Positions 48,506-61,090 of a stretch of 64,000 nucleotides of DNA are shown here, in pieces. The position numbers were made by a program, and so were the translations under genes. Position 1 is the stretch's first letter. The number at the start of each line of letters is the position of its first letter. The notes beneath the pieces were generated by a model. That model was not told the DNA's origin and ran no database searches. It saw only the letters and a program-made list of their open reading frames with translations. Source of the DNA: Proteromonas lacertae (lineage: Eukaryota > Sar > Bigyra > Opalinata > Proteromonadidae); NCBI GenBank assembly GCA_002245135.1, contig NGBS01001161.1, positions 186,001 through 250,000 on the forward strand. The letters are read 5' to 3'.

Positions 48506-50002
48506 ATGAATAATGCCGATAAAAAAGATAATCGCAATTCAAATGCTAACAAAGGTACAGAAGAAGTATTGGCAAAGATTATTGATGGTTTAGCTACTTC
48601 GATTACCTCTCTTCCCAATGATCTTGATTCAATTTCTAGATATTATTACTTCTTGCTGAATAGAACCGAAGGAACAAAATTTACCCCGGAAGAGATCAAG
48701 AAAGTGATATCAAGTAAAAAGAGAGAAGATTTGATGAAAGGAGCAATAGGTGAAGAAAAACCACATGATGATGTGATTTCATCTATAGTGAACAGTTTAA
48801 CATTGAATGACTCATTTATGAGCTTCAATGAAAGTATAGAGATTAATGACTTTCCAGAAAAGAGAATCTTTATTAGAGAATGTTACAAAGAGAAATACAC
48901 TGAGATAATGAATGATATAAAGACTTCAAAGAATGAAAATCCTCATTTTGTAGTGATTGGTCAAACAGGTAATGGTAATACTTCATTTGCTTATTTTATG
49001 TTAATGAATATAAAGAATGAGAAAGAAGATGTATTAAAAGGAAGAGAGATTTATTTTATAAAATCTGAAGATTCAATGGTTTATAAATATGTCAAGAAAG
49101 GAGAATGTTATTTATTAGAACATTTACATGATTGTGATATTAGAAAAGTGAAAAAATCAATTATTATTTGTGATAGTTATGGTAATGCTTCTAGTGATAA
49201 TATCATAATCTCCATTAGTTCTCCAAAGAAAGAGTTTTACAGATATTATATGAATAGTAATTCAAAAACAATATATTTTGATATATTTAGTCCAAATGAA
49301 GTTAGAATATGGTTTAAAATTTGTTTAAACTATGACAATGGGGTTGTTGATGAAAATGTGATGATTGATTATGGTTATAATCCTAGACACATTCACAGTC
49401 ATTATATTAATAGAGATATATTCAAAAGAGATTATTGGGATGAATATAGAAAGTCATTAAAGGGATTAATTGGTATTAAAAAGTTTAAAGAATTTATTAA
49501 TGAATATCTGCTCAGTGAAAGATATGAAGAGAATGAATTTATGAATTTAGTATTTCATTACAATTTAAAAGATGGAAAACCTCAAAAGTATTTGAAATTC
49601 AATTCAAAAAGAATTTCTTATGTGTTTATGAATAATATATCAAGAGAGTTTTTTGAAGAAAAAGCTGTTGATGAAAATTACTATATATATCGAATATATA
49701 AAGAAATGGATGATGAAGAAATAAAATCATTTATGTATAAAAGATTAGTAACATATGTAGTTGCATCCCATCCAGAAATTGTTAAAGATATAATATTATA
49801 CTATGAATCTAATTGTCATGATATGAAACCTGGCTTTCGTCATTATTATACTACATATGTAAAAGAATTTCAAGCAAAATCTTATTCTTACTATTATTTA
49901 AATGAACAGTATGATCGATATGATTTTGTAGTAAATAATTGTATGTTTAAAGTGTTTTATGATGATTCTTCACTTCAAATCAATGATGATGAACCAAAAT
50001 AA
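48506..50002 (+). CDS. CRN/RHS-like P-loop protein, degenerate Walker A
   Basis: A single open frame of 498 residues. The P-loop reads VIGQTGNGNTSFAYFMLMNI. The family has GxPGIGKS followed by F/GYYLL, so Lys is replaced by Asn here and ATP binding is doubtful. The downstream order (strand with ISISSPKKEFYRYYMN, then a DIFSPNEVRIWF segment and an RY/H-rich helical region) parallels Crinkler/RHS-type NTPases, where SSP..Y..F and a P-W-E segment follow Walker B. It lies directly upstream of a better preserved copy. Such proteins occur as dispersed families in oomycetes, chytrids and trypanosomes. Confidence 0.6.
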   Translation: MNNADKKDNRNSNANKGTEEVLAKIIDGLATSITSLPNDLDSISRYYYFLLNRTEGTKFTPEEIKKVISSKKREDLMKGAIGEEKPHDDVISSIVNSLTLNDSFMSFNESIEINDFPEKRIFIRECYKEKYTEIMNDIKTSKNENPHFVVIGQTGNGNTSFAYFMLMNIKNEKEDVLKGREIYFIKSEDSMVYKYVKKGECYLLEHLHDCDIRKVKKSIIICDSYGNASSDNIIISISSPKKEFYRYYMNSNSKTIYFDIFSPNEVRIWFKICLNYDNGVVDENVMIDYGYNPRHIHSHYINRDIFKRDYWDEYRKSLKGLIGIKKFKEFINEYLLSERYEENEFMNLVFHYNLKDGKPQKYLKFNSKRISYVFMNNISREFFEEKAVDENYYIYRIYKEMDDEEIKSFMYKRLVTYVVASHPEIVKDIILYYESNCHDMKPGFRHYYTTYVKEFQAKSYSYYYLNEQYDRYDFVVNNCMFKVFYDDSSLQINDDEPK

Positions 50003-50181
50003 GATTTTTAATGTATTGTTATTAATTATATTCTTAATAGAGTAATTTCTATGGAAAAGACGAAAAGATATTAGAATCAAAAGAAGTTATAATCCAAAGA
50101 GAAGGATATGTTCGAAATGGTTTAGTATTAAATGATGAATATTTAGATAAATATTTTACTTCAAGAAAAGTAAGGAAATTA

Positions 50182-50388
50182 ATGATCAGTGAAAACAATG
50201 AATCATTACCACCTGTTACTCATATAAATACTCATTCTAGATTTGCTCCAGGAAGTGAATTTGAAGATAATGAAGATGAAAGAGAAGATGAAGAAGATGA
50301 AGAAGGAGAAGAAAAAGATGATGAAGAAAAAGATGATGAAGAAAAAGATGATGAAGAAAAAGGCGACGACGACGACGACGACGACGAC

Positions 50389-50421
<33 letters not shown>

Positions 50422-51546
50422 AAAGAAGAAAAAGGAGATAAAAACAAAAAGAAGATCAGTAAAGAAAAACCAATCATTAGTTTAAAACCTAAAGAATTTA
50501 ACATAAAAATAGACAAAAAACTAATAGTTGATATTCCATCAAAAGAAGAAAACATACCAAATGATATTGATTTACAGTTAAATGAGATTGCTATCGATGA
50601 AAAAAATGATATATTATATATTAATAAACATGAATTGGTTAATAGAGATTGCTACAAAACTATATTGAACTTAATAAATGATAATAACAAAGGAAAGAGA
50701 AATTTTTTGATATTTGGGGTAGAAGGAATTGGTAAAACAGTTTTAGGTTATTATTTATGTCATTATTTTAGTCATTACTTATTTTCTGACAATGAAAATT
50801 ACAATGTGTTATTTATATCCAACAAAAACAAGTTTTATTATGCTCCAAAAGAAACTGGTGTATTTATGAGAATTGATAAATATGAAAATCCAAAAAATGG
50901 AAAAGTAGTGATAATTGCTGATGATATAGTGATAACTAGTAATGATTATATTGATGCTGATACTATGATTTTGTTGAGCAGTCCTTACTTGAAAAAGTAT
51001 AAAGATTTCCAATCCAAAAGAACTCCATTGTCAATGTATATTCCACCATTTACCGAAAAAGAAGCAAAAAAGTATTATAAAGGTGATTATGATATTGATG
51101 CTGACCAATATGGATATATTCCTGGTTTATTCATGCATGATTATGATGAAGATGAAGATTATTTTGAAGGATTAATTAATGAATATAAAAAACAATTAAG
51201 AGGACATAATTTCTTTGAGTATATCAAAGATGTTGATGAAAATCCAGAGAATGGAAAAATTAATATGAACAATATTTACTGTTATAAGATTAAAAAAGGT
51301 GATTTAACCAAAATAACTAGATATGAAGAGATATCAGAAGGTATTGGCAAAACGGTGTTTAATCATGTAATGGGTGGTGGTTTTGGACATCCAAATTTTA
51401 CTACAACTAATAAGACTAGAAGAAGAAGAAGAATAGAATTTGAAATTGATGGAGATCCTTATCTTAAAGATAATAAAAGAAAGGCAGAAGAAGAAGAAGA
51501 TGATGATGATAATGAATCTTCATCTAAAAGAAGAAGAGTAGAATAA
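50182..51546 (+). CDS. CRN/RHS-like P-loop NTPase
   Basis: About 454 residues. An acidic, low-complexity N-terminus (Asp run encoded by a GAC/GAT repeat) precedes an NTPase region: Walker A GVEGIGKTVLGYYLCHY, Walker B-like VVIIADDIVI, and LLSSPYLKKYKDFQSKR with the downstream MYIPPFTEKEAKKYY (family yyMPxWsxxEl) and YGYIPGLFMHD. These match Crinkler/RHS-type STAND-like NTPases. The C-terminus has nuclear-localisation-like basic clusters (RRRRRIE, KRKAEE, SKRRRVE). The open frame extends upstream to about 50038 (FYGKDEKILESKEVIIQREG), so the true start may be in an earlier exon or joined to the previous gene. Confidence 0.65.
50365..50420 (+). repeat. GAC/GAT trinucleotide repeat encoding poly-Asp
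   Basis: About 18 tandem Asp codons, first GAC then GAT, inside the acidic N-terminus of the second CRN/RHS-like gene. The block of GAC codons is conspicuous in an AT-rich genome and suggests recent expansion. Confidence 0.85.
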
Positions 51547-51693
51547 AGAAAAATCAATCTTATATAGATATTATTATTAATAATGTATATCCTGATGTTT
51601 GTTTTAATCTATAATTCATATTTGAAATAATTAAAACAAGCCTAAATTATTGAGCTTGACATTTTCGCGCCATTTTCATAATTATCATTTTAA

Positions 51694-54600
51694 ATGGCTG
51701 AGAATCGTCAAAATAGAGAAAAATCGGTTTCACAAAGGCGTGAAGAGATGGAAGCGTTTGATGAAAGTATAAATATTAATAATTATAACTAGAATTTGGG
51801 TATGTGAAGTTTCGTGGTGAACCAACAATTGCATGGCTTTTGAACATGGTACCAACTTCAATTTTAGATGAATATAATGAAGAACAGGCTTGTCTTGAAA
51901 TGTACTTCTTAGAAAAGGATACAAATAATTCTTTTAAAGGCACATATCTATATCGGCCTTATTTTTACATATATGTTCATGAAAAGTACATAATGGAAAC
52001 CACAAGATATCTTGAAAAGACTTATTCAGGTCATATTGAAATTACAGTAGCGCAGAAGGTGGATTTAGACCAGCCAAATCATTTGAGTGGTAAATTAGCA
52101 AAATACCTTCGTTTATCTTTTACATGTGTGAGATATCTTCTAGAAGCAAGAAAAGAAATTATGAGTTATGTAAAACACAATCAATCCTTACATGGAAAGC
52201 ATTTAATATATACAATTCCAGAATCATCAATAACAACATTTACTGAAGCAATCTTTGATATAAGAGAATTTGATGTTCCATATTATGTAAGAGTATGCAT
52301 TGACAATGATATAAGAACAGGAGCTTGGTACAAAGTAATACAAACAAAATCAGATAATGATGGATTTATTAATGTAGAATGGCAAAAAGACATGGTAGAA
52401 AAAGCAAAACCTAAAATATTAGCATATGATATAGAATGTACAAAAGAACCATTAAAATTTCCCAATTCAGACCATGATTCTATTTATATGATTTCTTATA
52501 TGATTGATGGTATGGGATACTTAATTGTTGACAGGAAAACTGTATCTCAAGACATTGAAGATTTTGAATATACACCAAAGAATGAGTTTCCTGGGAAGTT
52601 TATGGTTTTTAATGAAAAGGATGAGGAAGATTTGATAAAGAGATTTTTCACTCATATTCAAGAAGAAAAGCCAAATATTGTAGTAACTTTTAATGGTGAT
52701 AAATTCGATATGATATTTCTTGAAGAACGAGCAAAAAAGTATAATTTAAATATGACCAATGAAATTGGATTCTATTTAGAAGGTGATCATTATAGAGGTA
52801 AAAATGCAGTTCATATGGATGCATTCTGTTGGGTAGAAAGAGATAGTTATTTACCGCAAGGAGCACGTGGCTTGAAAGCTGTAACACGTCATAAATTAGG
52901 ATATGATCCTGTAGAAATAAGTCCAGAAAATATGTTAGTATATGCTATAACTAATCCACAATATATGGCTACATATTCAGTATCAGATGCTGTAGCAACT
53001 TATTATTTATATATGCAATATGTCCATTTATTTGTATTTAGTTTATGCACAATCATTCCAATGAATGCTGAAGATGTATTAAGAAAAGGAAGTGGTACAT
53101 TATGTGAAATGTTATTACAGGTTGAAGCTTATCGAGGTAATATTATATGTCCAAATAAACAAATATCTGATCCTTATACATTTCATAAAGGACATTGGAT
53201 TGAAACAGACACTTACATTGGTGGACATGTTGAATGTTTAGAATCTGGTGTATTTAGATCAGATTTACCAGTGAAATTTCGATTAGATCCTACAGCATTT
53301 CAATACTTGATTGATACAATTGACAGTTCTTTGACATTTCATATTGAAGTGGAAGAAGGATTACAAAGATGTGATGTATTGAATTACGAAGAAATCAAAT
53401 CACAAATTATAGAGAAATTGGAAATGTTGAGAGATTCTCCAATCTGTAATGATAAACCAATTTTATACCATTTAGATGTAGCAGCTATGTATCCTAATAT
53501 AATACTTACAAATCGTTTACAACCATCTGCTATTGTTAATCCACAAATATGTTCTTCCTGTTTGTTTAACAGACCTGAGAATGAATGTAAAAGAAAAATG
53601 AAATGGGAATGGAGAGGTGAAATGTATCCTTTGAAATTAGGTGAATTTAAACAAATCAAAAGACAATTGGAAGAAGATTCTTCAACAACTAATAAGAAAT
53701 TTCTAGAAATGACTGAGACTGAACAAGTTGCTGCTTTGAAGAAAAGAACAAAAGAATATTGCAGAAGAGTTTATGGTAAATTAAAAGTAATTGAAACCGA
53801 AGTAAGAGATGCAACAATTTGTCAAAGAGAAAATTCATTCTATGTAAATACTGTTAGATCATTTCGTGATAGAAGATATGAGTATATATTTTATTTTAAT
53901 TATTTATAGTTATAAGAAATTAACAAAGAAATGGAATGGAGTATTAAAAGATATAATGAATAAAGGTGGAGATATATCTTTTTTTTTAATTATTATGTTA
54001 ATATAATAATTAGTTTTCTTTAATTGATAGTTAAGAAGAAGAAATAGAAAATGCTAAAACAAAAGTTGTATTATTTGACTCATTACAATTAGCTCACAAG
54101 TGTATTTTAAATTCATTCTATGGTTATGTAATGAGAAAAGGAAGTAGATGGATGTCTATGGAAATGGCTGGAGTTGTGACACATACTGGCTCAAATCTGA
54201 TTACTGAAGCAAGAGAATTAGTTGAACGAATTGGAAGACCATTAGAATTAGATACAGATGGTATTTGGTGTATTTTACCACAATCATTTCCTGATGTTTA
54301 TACATTCAAATTGAAAGGTGATAAGAAAGTGAAAATCAATTATCCATCATGTATGCTAAATGCTGAAACTCATACGAAATATACAAACCATCAGTATCAA
54401 CAATTGGTTAATGAAAAAGAGAGAAAATATGCAATGAGAAGTGAGTGTTCAATATTCTTTGAATTAGATGGACCATATAGAGCAATGGTATTACCAGCAT
54501 CATTAGAAGAAGGGAAATTATTGAAGAAGAGATATGCAGTTTTCAATTTTGATGGATCTCTACAAGAATTGAAGGGATTTGAATTAAAAAGAAGAGGAGA

Positions 54601-57600
54601 ATTACAAATCATTAAGATATTTCAATCTCAAGTATTTGAAAGATTCTTGTTAGGTGATACACTTCAAGAATGTTATAATAAAGTTGGTGAAACTGCTAAT
54701 TATTGGTTAGATGTATTATACACACATGGCAAAGATATGGAAGACGAAGAATTGATTGATTTAATTAGTGAAAATAGAAGTATGTCTAGAACATTAGGAA
54801 GATTATGGCGAACAAAAGTCAACATCAATTACAACAGCTACAAGATTATCTGAAATATTAGGAAAAGATATGATCAAAGATAAAGGTTTAAATTGTAAAT
54901 TTGTTGTTTCTAAAAAGCCAACTGAAGCTAATATATCAGAAAGAGCCATTCCAACTGTCATATTTTCAATGGATGAGGAAATTAAAGAAAAAACATTAAA
55001 AAGATGGACAAAAGATAATGGATTAAAGAGTTTTGATATTAGAGATATAATTGATTGGGATTATTATATTGAAAGATTTGGAAGTTGTGTTCAAAAGATT
55101 GTTACAATTCCTGCAGCAATTCAAAGAGCTCAAAATCCAGTTCCAAGAATTATACATCCTCCTTGGTTAAAGAAATTGATTAATGATTCATTAGATACTA
55201 GAAAGCAGATTAAAATTGATAGTATGTTTAATCAAGAGAAGACTGTAGATATTGAAGATTTGTTTAAACAAGATAGAATAAACAATAATATAAACAGTCA
55301 ACCAGAACAATTACATGTGGAGAATGTAATGGAAATTGAAGAAGAAGATGAAGATGAAGTAGTAGTAGATAATGAAAAAGAGAATAACAATGATAATAAT
55401 AGTAACAAGTCAATAATGATGAATGAAGATTTAAAACAATGGTATAATCTTCGAAAAGAAGAATGGAAAAGAATGAGAAGTGTGAGGAAAAGAAAGAGAC
55501 AAGAAATATTCAATAATATATCCAGTAATACAAGTATAAACTCCATAATCAAACCAACTGATAATCTACAATCATATTTCAATCAACAACAAAGAATTAC
55601 TGCATTAGGTTATTGGCAAATAATAGAAATATGTGATTTATCATCAAATGGAAATTTGAAGTTATGGGCTTTTACTTCAAGAAATACATTACAAACAATA
55701 ACACTTCATATTGAAAAGACATTTTATATCAATACATTAGATGATAATTTACCAATAGGAAAGAAAGTGAAGAAAATATTACCTCATAATCATAAGTTAT
55801 ATAATTTGTATGAAATTAAGATGTCTGATTATGATTATCATCATCCCAGTAAAGAATTGTTGAATATATTACAATCACATAATATAAGAGGAATATATGA
55901 AGTGAATGTTCCATATTTGTATAAGACATTAATACAGATTGGATGTATTACAAGAGTGAATAAAGAAAGAAGAATGAAAGGTAATACTAGTAATAGTACA
56001 TTGTTTAATTTGGAGGATTTAGAGTATTTAACAACAAGTGATTATGGATATTTAATGAATGAAACTTCTAGTTTTATAAGATTATATTTATATTGTGTTG
56101 AGAATAGTAATGGTAATGGTATATGGATGTTGTTTACTTTGCTTCCAGACAATGAGAAAGATATAAATGTTACAGTATGGGAAGTAAGCGAGTATATTAT
56201 TTATTATTATTATTATTATTATTTATAGTCAAAATAATGATATGTATAATGTAAGATATAAGACATTATTTAATGAAATAAGACTTCATAATAATATCTC
56301 TTCGTATTCCTCACTCCGTATTAAAGTAAATAAAGTCTCATCAAAAGTATATATATATTATTTATGTTTAATAATAATAGAATGAATTTTACAAGTTGTT
56401 TAATAAGTATATAATGGATTATCAATCTAGTCAAAAAGGTCCAACAATAATCATAACTCAAACACCATATATATCAGAAATATTAAGAATTGATATTCCT
56501 TCACTAAGAGATTTGCCATTAGTACCTTTATTATATCCAACTGAAGATGGAAAAACATATAAATCATTGACATGGAAAAATGAATTTGCAGAATTGTCAT
56601 TTAATAGATTCTTCAAAATGAATGATTTATGGGAAGAAAAATTAGGCATTTCTCGATATACACATATTCCAGTTGGTAATTTAACAACAGATATAGTGAT
56701 AGAAGCTAGTGATATATTTTATGGAAGATTATTGACATTTAACAGAAATTTATTATGGGCAAATACAAGTGCATTTCCAGATTTAGGTGGTTATTTAATG
56801 CAGAATTATATTGATAGTGTATTTTCTGGAAATGGTAATAATGTTACACCATTTGAGCAATCAAATCAAGGCGTTTATCGTTCAGTGTGTATTGAATTAA
56901 AAATAAGAAATCTTATTATCAACACAATTAGGATGAGCGATCATTTATCTGATATGGAAGATATTGAAACTGATGATATTTCACAACAATTTGGGTTTTG
57001 TGATACTGCCTATAATATATTAAGAATGTTAATAAGTAGATGGATCTCAACAGCTGAATCAACAGATTTACATTTAGTTGATTATTTCTTAAGTAATTGT
57101 TATAGATGGTTATGTTCTAAATCATCGTTATTATATGATCCTTCTATTCATTCGTTAATTTGCACTTTGATAAAGAAAATATTATTGTTGATCTTAAGTG
57201 AATTTAGACATTTAGGTGCTAATATAATATTTGCTTCTTTTGATAAAATTATATTTTGTAGTAATAAGTTTACTTTAGAAAGTGCAAAGAGTTATTTGCA
57301 GTATATCTTAGATACAATATCCAATCATGAGTTATTTAAGTATTTAGTATTTGAACCACAAGTGTATTGGGATTCTTTGATTTGGATGGATAGTTATAAT
57401 TATGGAGGAATTGTATTAGAGAATTGTGTAGAAGAAGAGGAGGAAGAAGAAGAACAAAGAGAAATGGAAGAAAATAATAATGAAGGACAAGTTAATGAAA
57501 TTATTGAGGAGGAAAATAAATGTGAAAATGATAAGAAAGATAAAGATAATGATAATGATGATTATAAAAATCAAGAAGTAATGGAAGTTGAAGATGGTGA

Positions 57601-58828
57601 TGATGAAAATGAAAATGAAAAAGAAAATGATGATCAAAAAGAAACTGAAGATGATGAAATAATGAAAATTATTGAAAAACACAATAGAAGGAAGGCAAGA
57701 AACGAAAGAATACAACAATATCATGATTCAGATGGTGATGAAGATGAAGTAGACAATGACAATGGAATGGAAGAAGAAGAGGATGATTATGAAGATGAAA
57801 CGTTAAATGGATTTATTGTAGATGATGAAGAAATAGAAACTTCAACAGGGAAAATATATAGAACAGAAAAAGGAGAAGCTAATCATACATTGAAAGAGAA
57901 ACAAACAGAACAACAAACCAATGGTAAAGACTTTTCATTGCATTGGCTTACAGCTACATTTTTACCAGCGTTTTTAGATGCTCCATTTCAAGTTATCATA
58001 GCTGATTTTCTATTAAAACCATTAAATTACAGAAACAACTTGATTAAAGATCATCCTGAATCTACTTTTGATGAAATTAATGAAAAAATGACAGAATATA
58101 CGAAGATTTATATTAAAGAAGAAGTATTCCCAACATTGTCAAAATTGGTTAAAAATATACACGATAAAGTAATTGAAGATGATCCAGAAACTAAAACAGA
58201 TAGAACATTTCCTAAATTTGCTGGAAGTCATTTAAATCTAACATCACCAACATTAGAATATATAAAAGTAATCTGTAAGATATTAGGTCTTGAAGAATGT
58301 ATAGATTTAGAAGTGTTTAGATTAAAAACTAATTTATTGAGTCTAATAAAGAAAAGAGAATCATCTGAAGAATGTCAATATAAAAATCCATGTCTTTCAT
58401 TAATAGTACCAGATGTAATATGCAGTTATTGTAATGAATGTCAGAATATTGATTTTTGTAGAGATTCATCGTTTTTATTTCCTGTAAATGATGATAATAA
58501 TATGTGGGTATGTGAACATTGTGGTCATCCATATAATAAATTGGCAATAGAATATAAATTAGTGGAATTGTTGGATGAATTAATATCAAAATATCATTAT
58601 CAAGATTTACGTTGTGTTAAATGTAAAAATGCAAAAGAAGATAATATATCTTCTGCTTGTAGTTGTGGTGGTGAATATATGAACAGTGAAATAAGTTCTT
58701 TGCAATATATTAAACTGTATATTTGATTTATTTTTATATAATACTCTAGATTAACTCCATTTGAGAATATAGCAAATTATCATCAACTTAGTTGGCTTAA
58801 AGAGGTAATAAATACATACAAACATTAA
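51694..58828 (+). CDS. POLE: DNA polymerase epsilon catalytic subunit
   Basis: About 2,300 residues, the usual size. Exonuclease motifs: Exo [16 protein letters not shown], Exo [17 protein letters not shown], Exo [17 protein letters not shown]. Polymerase motifs: [54 protein letters not shown]. The inactivated C-terminal half and the two cysteine clusters (CSYCNEC...CEHCGHP and CVKCKN...CSCGG) follow. Introns are GTAT...TAG except 53974-54034 (AT-AA candidate). At 54796-54799 the highly conserved [15 protein letters not shown] stretch is split by one extra base; dropping it restores the family sequence. This is the leading-strand replicase in the nucleus. Confidence 0.95.
53974..54034 (+). 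other. candidate AT-AA intron, U12-like
   Basis: A 61-nt segment between GGT GGA GAT and GAA GAA GAA in the polymerase epsilon gene. It begins ATATCTTTTTTTTT, has TTCTTTAAT 10 nt before the end and finishes GTTAA. Phase 0 on both sides. Competing GT-AG solution: donor GTGGAG at 53967 and an AAG acceptor at 54035. Confidence 0.5.
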
Positions 58829-58848
58829 TTAAAAAAATAAATGATTAT

Positions 58849-59928
58849 TTAAACTTGATATTTGTTTTTGTTATATAAATAAACGATCATTGCTGGTGGT
58901 ACAGGATGTAAAGCGATATATCTTTTCATATTCATATCAGTGGATATACTAATCCAGGCTTCCATATACTCATGTCCTATATTCCAAATTTTCAAAAAGG
59001 ATTCATTAAATCTCATATATTTTCTTATCATATTCCCATTATAAACATCATCACATTTACTAGCAATTTGGATTGTACCTGTACCATCTATAAACTCTAC
59101 AAAATGCTTAGAAAATATATTAAAACATCCTTCAGGATATATTACATGCTTGTTTTTCTTCTTTTCATATACATGTTTAATTTCAGCAATTACATCATAT
59201 TCTGATTTAATAAAAGGAAGTATTCTTTGAGGAAAAAACAAAACATCAGAATTCACTCTAATTAAGTATTTCATACTTTTAAATGTTTTATAAACATAAT
59301 TATAGGATGACATCATCAAATGGAATATGTTATTATACGAATTACGAAAGTTAAACACAAGTAAATCACCATATTTATCTGACTCTTCTTTCAAATACTC
59401 ATTTTTATAATTATCATTGGTTGATAATCCTGTAATGAATATATAAGCAATTGAATATTCGCCTATTTGCTTTATTTCCGTATAAGTTTGTCGAATTGCA
59501 ATTCTTGATTCAAGTTCTGATGCACCAACTGGAATAATAATAACTATTTCAACATTATTTGAGATATTTGGCTTGATATATACTTGCTGTGGACCATAAT
59601 ATACTCTAATTTTAAACTTTTTATCATTTACTGGAGGATATAAATCCTTTGATTTTAATTTACATAAATTCTGTGATAATATGCTACTACATGACTTAAC
59701 ATTCTGTATTTGTCCTGCTAATACATTCTTTGTTATGGATTCTATTTTATCAAAACCATCTATCATTTCAGTAGATGAGTTTGTGATAAATATAGCTATT
59801 CCAATAAGCAACACTAATGTTGCTGCAATAAATAAAAATACTGTCAGTTTTGTTTTGTGGGGATTTTTTCGATAAAAATGTTTAAACTATTTCTATACAT
59901 AAAACAGTTATTAAACCTGATTTAACAT
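58849..59928 (-). CDS. GT31-like glycosyltransferase, type II membrane protein
   Basis: 349 residues. A first exon of 12 nt (MLNQ, 59928-59917) and a 30-nt intron lead to FKHFYRKNPHKTKLTVFLFI, a signal anchor (VFLFIAATLVLLIGIAIFI) and a luminal catalytic domain. Features of beta-1,3-galactosyltransferases (GT31): VVIIIPVGASELESRIAIRQ with TY (family RR.aIR.TW), FNFRNSYNNI (family D.Y.NLT.K), KYLIRVNSDVLFFP where the DDD metal motif is normally D-D-D and here reads NSD, and YPEGCFNIFS near the C-terminus. The weakened DxD suggests altered activity. Golgi location expected. Confidence 0.7.
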
Positions 59929-59976
59929 ATTTTAACAATATGTAAAAACACTAAAAACAATTAAACATAAAAATTA

Positions 59977-60978
59977 TTATTGAAAGTTAAATAAATCGTC
60001 ATGAAATTCTTGATTTCTTAATTTTTCTAACATTCTTTGATTAATTTGCAATTGATCATCTAATTGAGAAGCAACTAAATCATACAAAACCTTATTCTTT
60101 TCTGCTTGATTCAATTTTGAAAGATCGGGAACGCCATACTCATCATACTGTGATTGATATTGCACACGTTCTACTCGTGGCTTATTTTCCCTTTTAACTT
60201 GTTTGGGTTGATTATGTTGTGTTTGAGACTGAGATTGTGAATTTGAATCATCTTCATCTGAGGATTCCATTAATTCATTATCACTACAACTGCTATAACT
60301 ATCTTCTAATAAATCTAAATCCTTTTTAACTGGAACTTGATATAACATATCTTGTTTTATAGAAAATAAATCATTTCCTCCATTCTCACTTTTTATATCA
60401 TTTGAATCCATTCCAAACTGTCTTTTAGCAGCCATAGAATGTTCTATGCATTCAAAATATTTTGGATTTTTAGATATTACACTCTCTGGCAGACACTTTT
60501 CATGATAACCTTTTGGACAAGAAACACAATAAAGAAATGGATTTTCTGGTTCATTTGTATCATTTCCACATTTTGAACATGTGTGACATGCACATCTATA
60601 ACCACCAATAGCTGCCAATGGATTAACTCCTAAGCAAGACTTCTCTTGACAATAATATCTTCCACAATTTTCTGAATTACACAAAATTAATTCATCATCG
60701 CTTTTATAAACACCACATTTACTACATTTGTGCTATTAATAGTATGATAACAACTAAATATATTTATACTTTTTGATTATAACAATCAGGACATAACCAT
60801 TTACCAATATATTCTGGAGTTTCTATATTCAAACTAGGCATATTTATAATAACAATATGTTTTATTTATTATATTTATACCATTCAGTGTGATAATATTT
60901 ATGGCAGCTACCTTTACATGCTAGTAGAACTCCTTTATTTGTATGACAATACCAACATATTTCATCATCACTTGACAT
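59977..60978 (-). CDS. multi-PHD-finger protein
   Basis: About 305 residues, three exons. Zinc-coordinating Cys/His arrays begin at the N-terminus: ICWYCHTNKGVLLACKGSCH...HTEC...WLCPDC, then HKCSKCGVYKSDDELILCNS, ENCGRYYCQEKSC, CHTCSKCGNDTNEPENPFLY and CVSCPKGYHEKC. The arrangement of consecutive PHD or PHD-like fingers with a C-H-C cluster resembles the NSD-type tandem. It probably reads histone tails. The rest is disordered with a Ser/Gln/Asp-rich segment and a helical C-terminus (LVASQLDDQLQINQRMLEKL). No SET domain follows, so this would be a reader rather than a methyltransferase. Confidence 0.75.
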
Positions 60979-61090
60979 TACTGAGAAAACAACAAACAAA
61001 ACTAAACTGAAACGACTTTAATTTTTGAAACAAATTAATTTTGTTAATATATCTTCCATAATACATAAATTATGTTATAGAAATATTACA

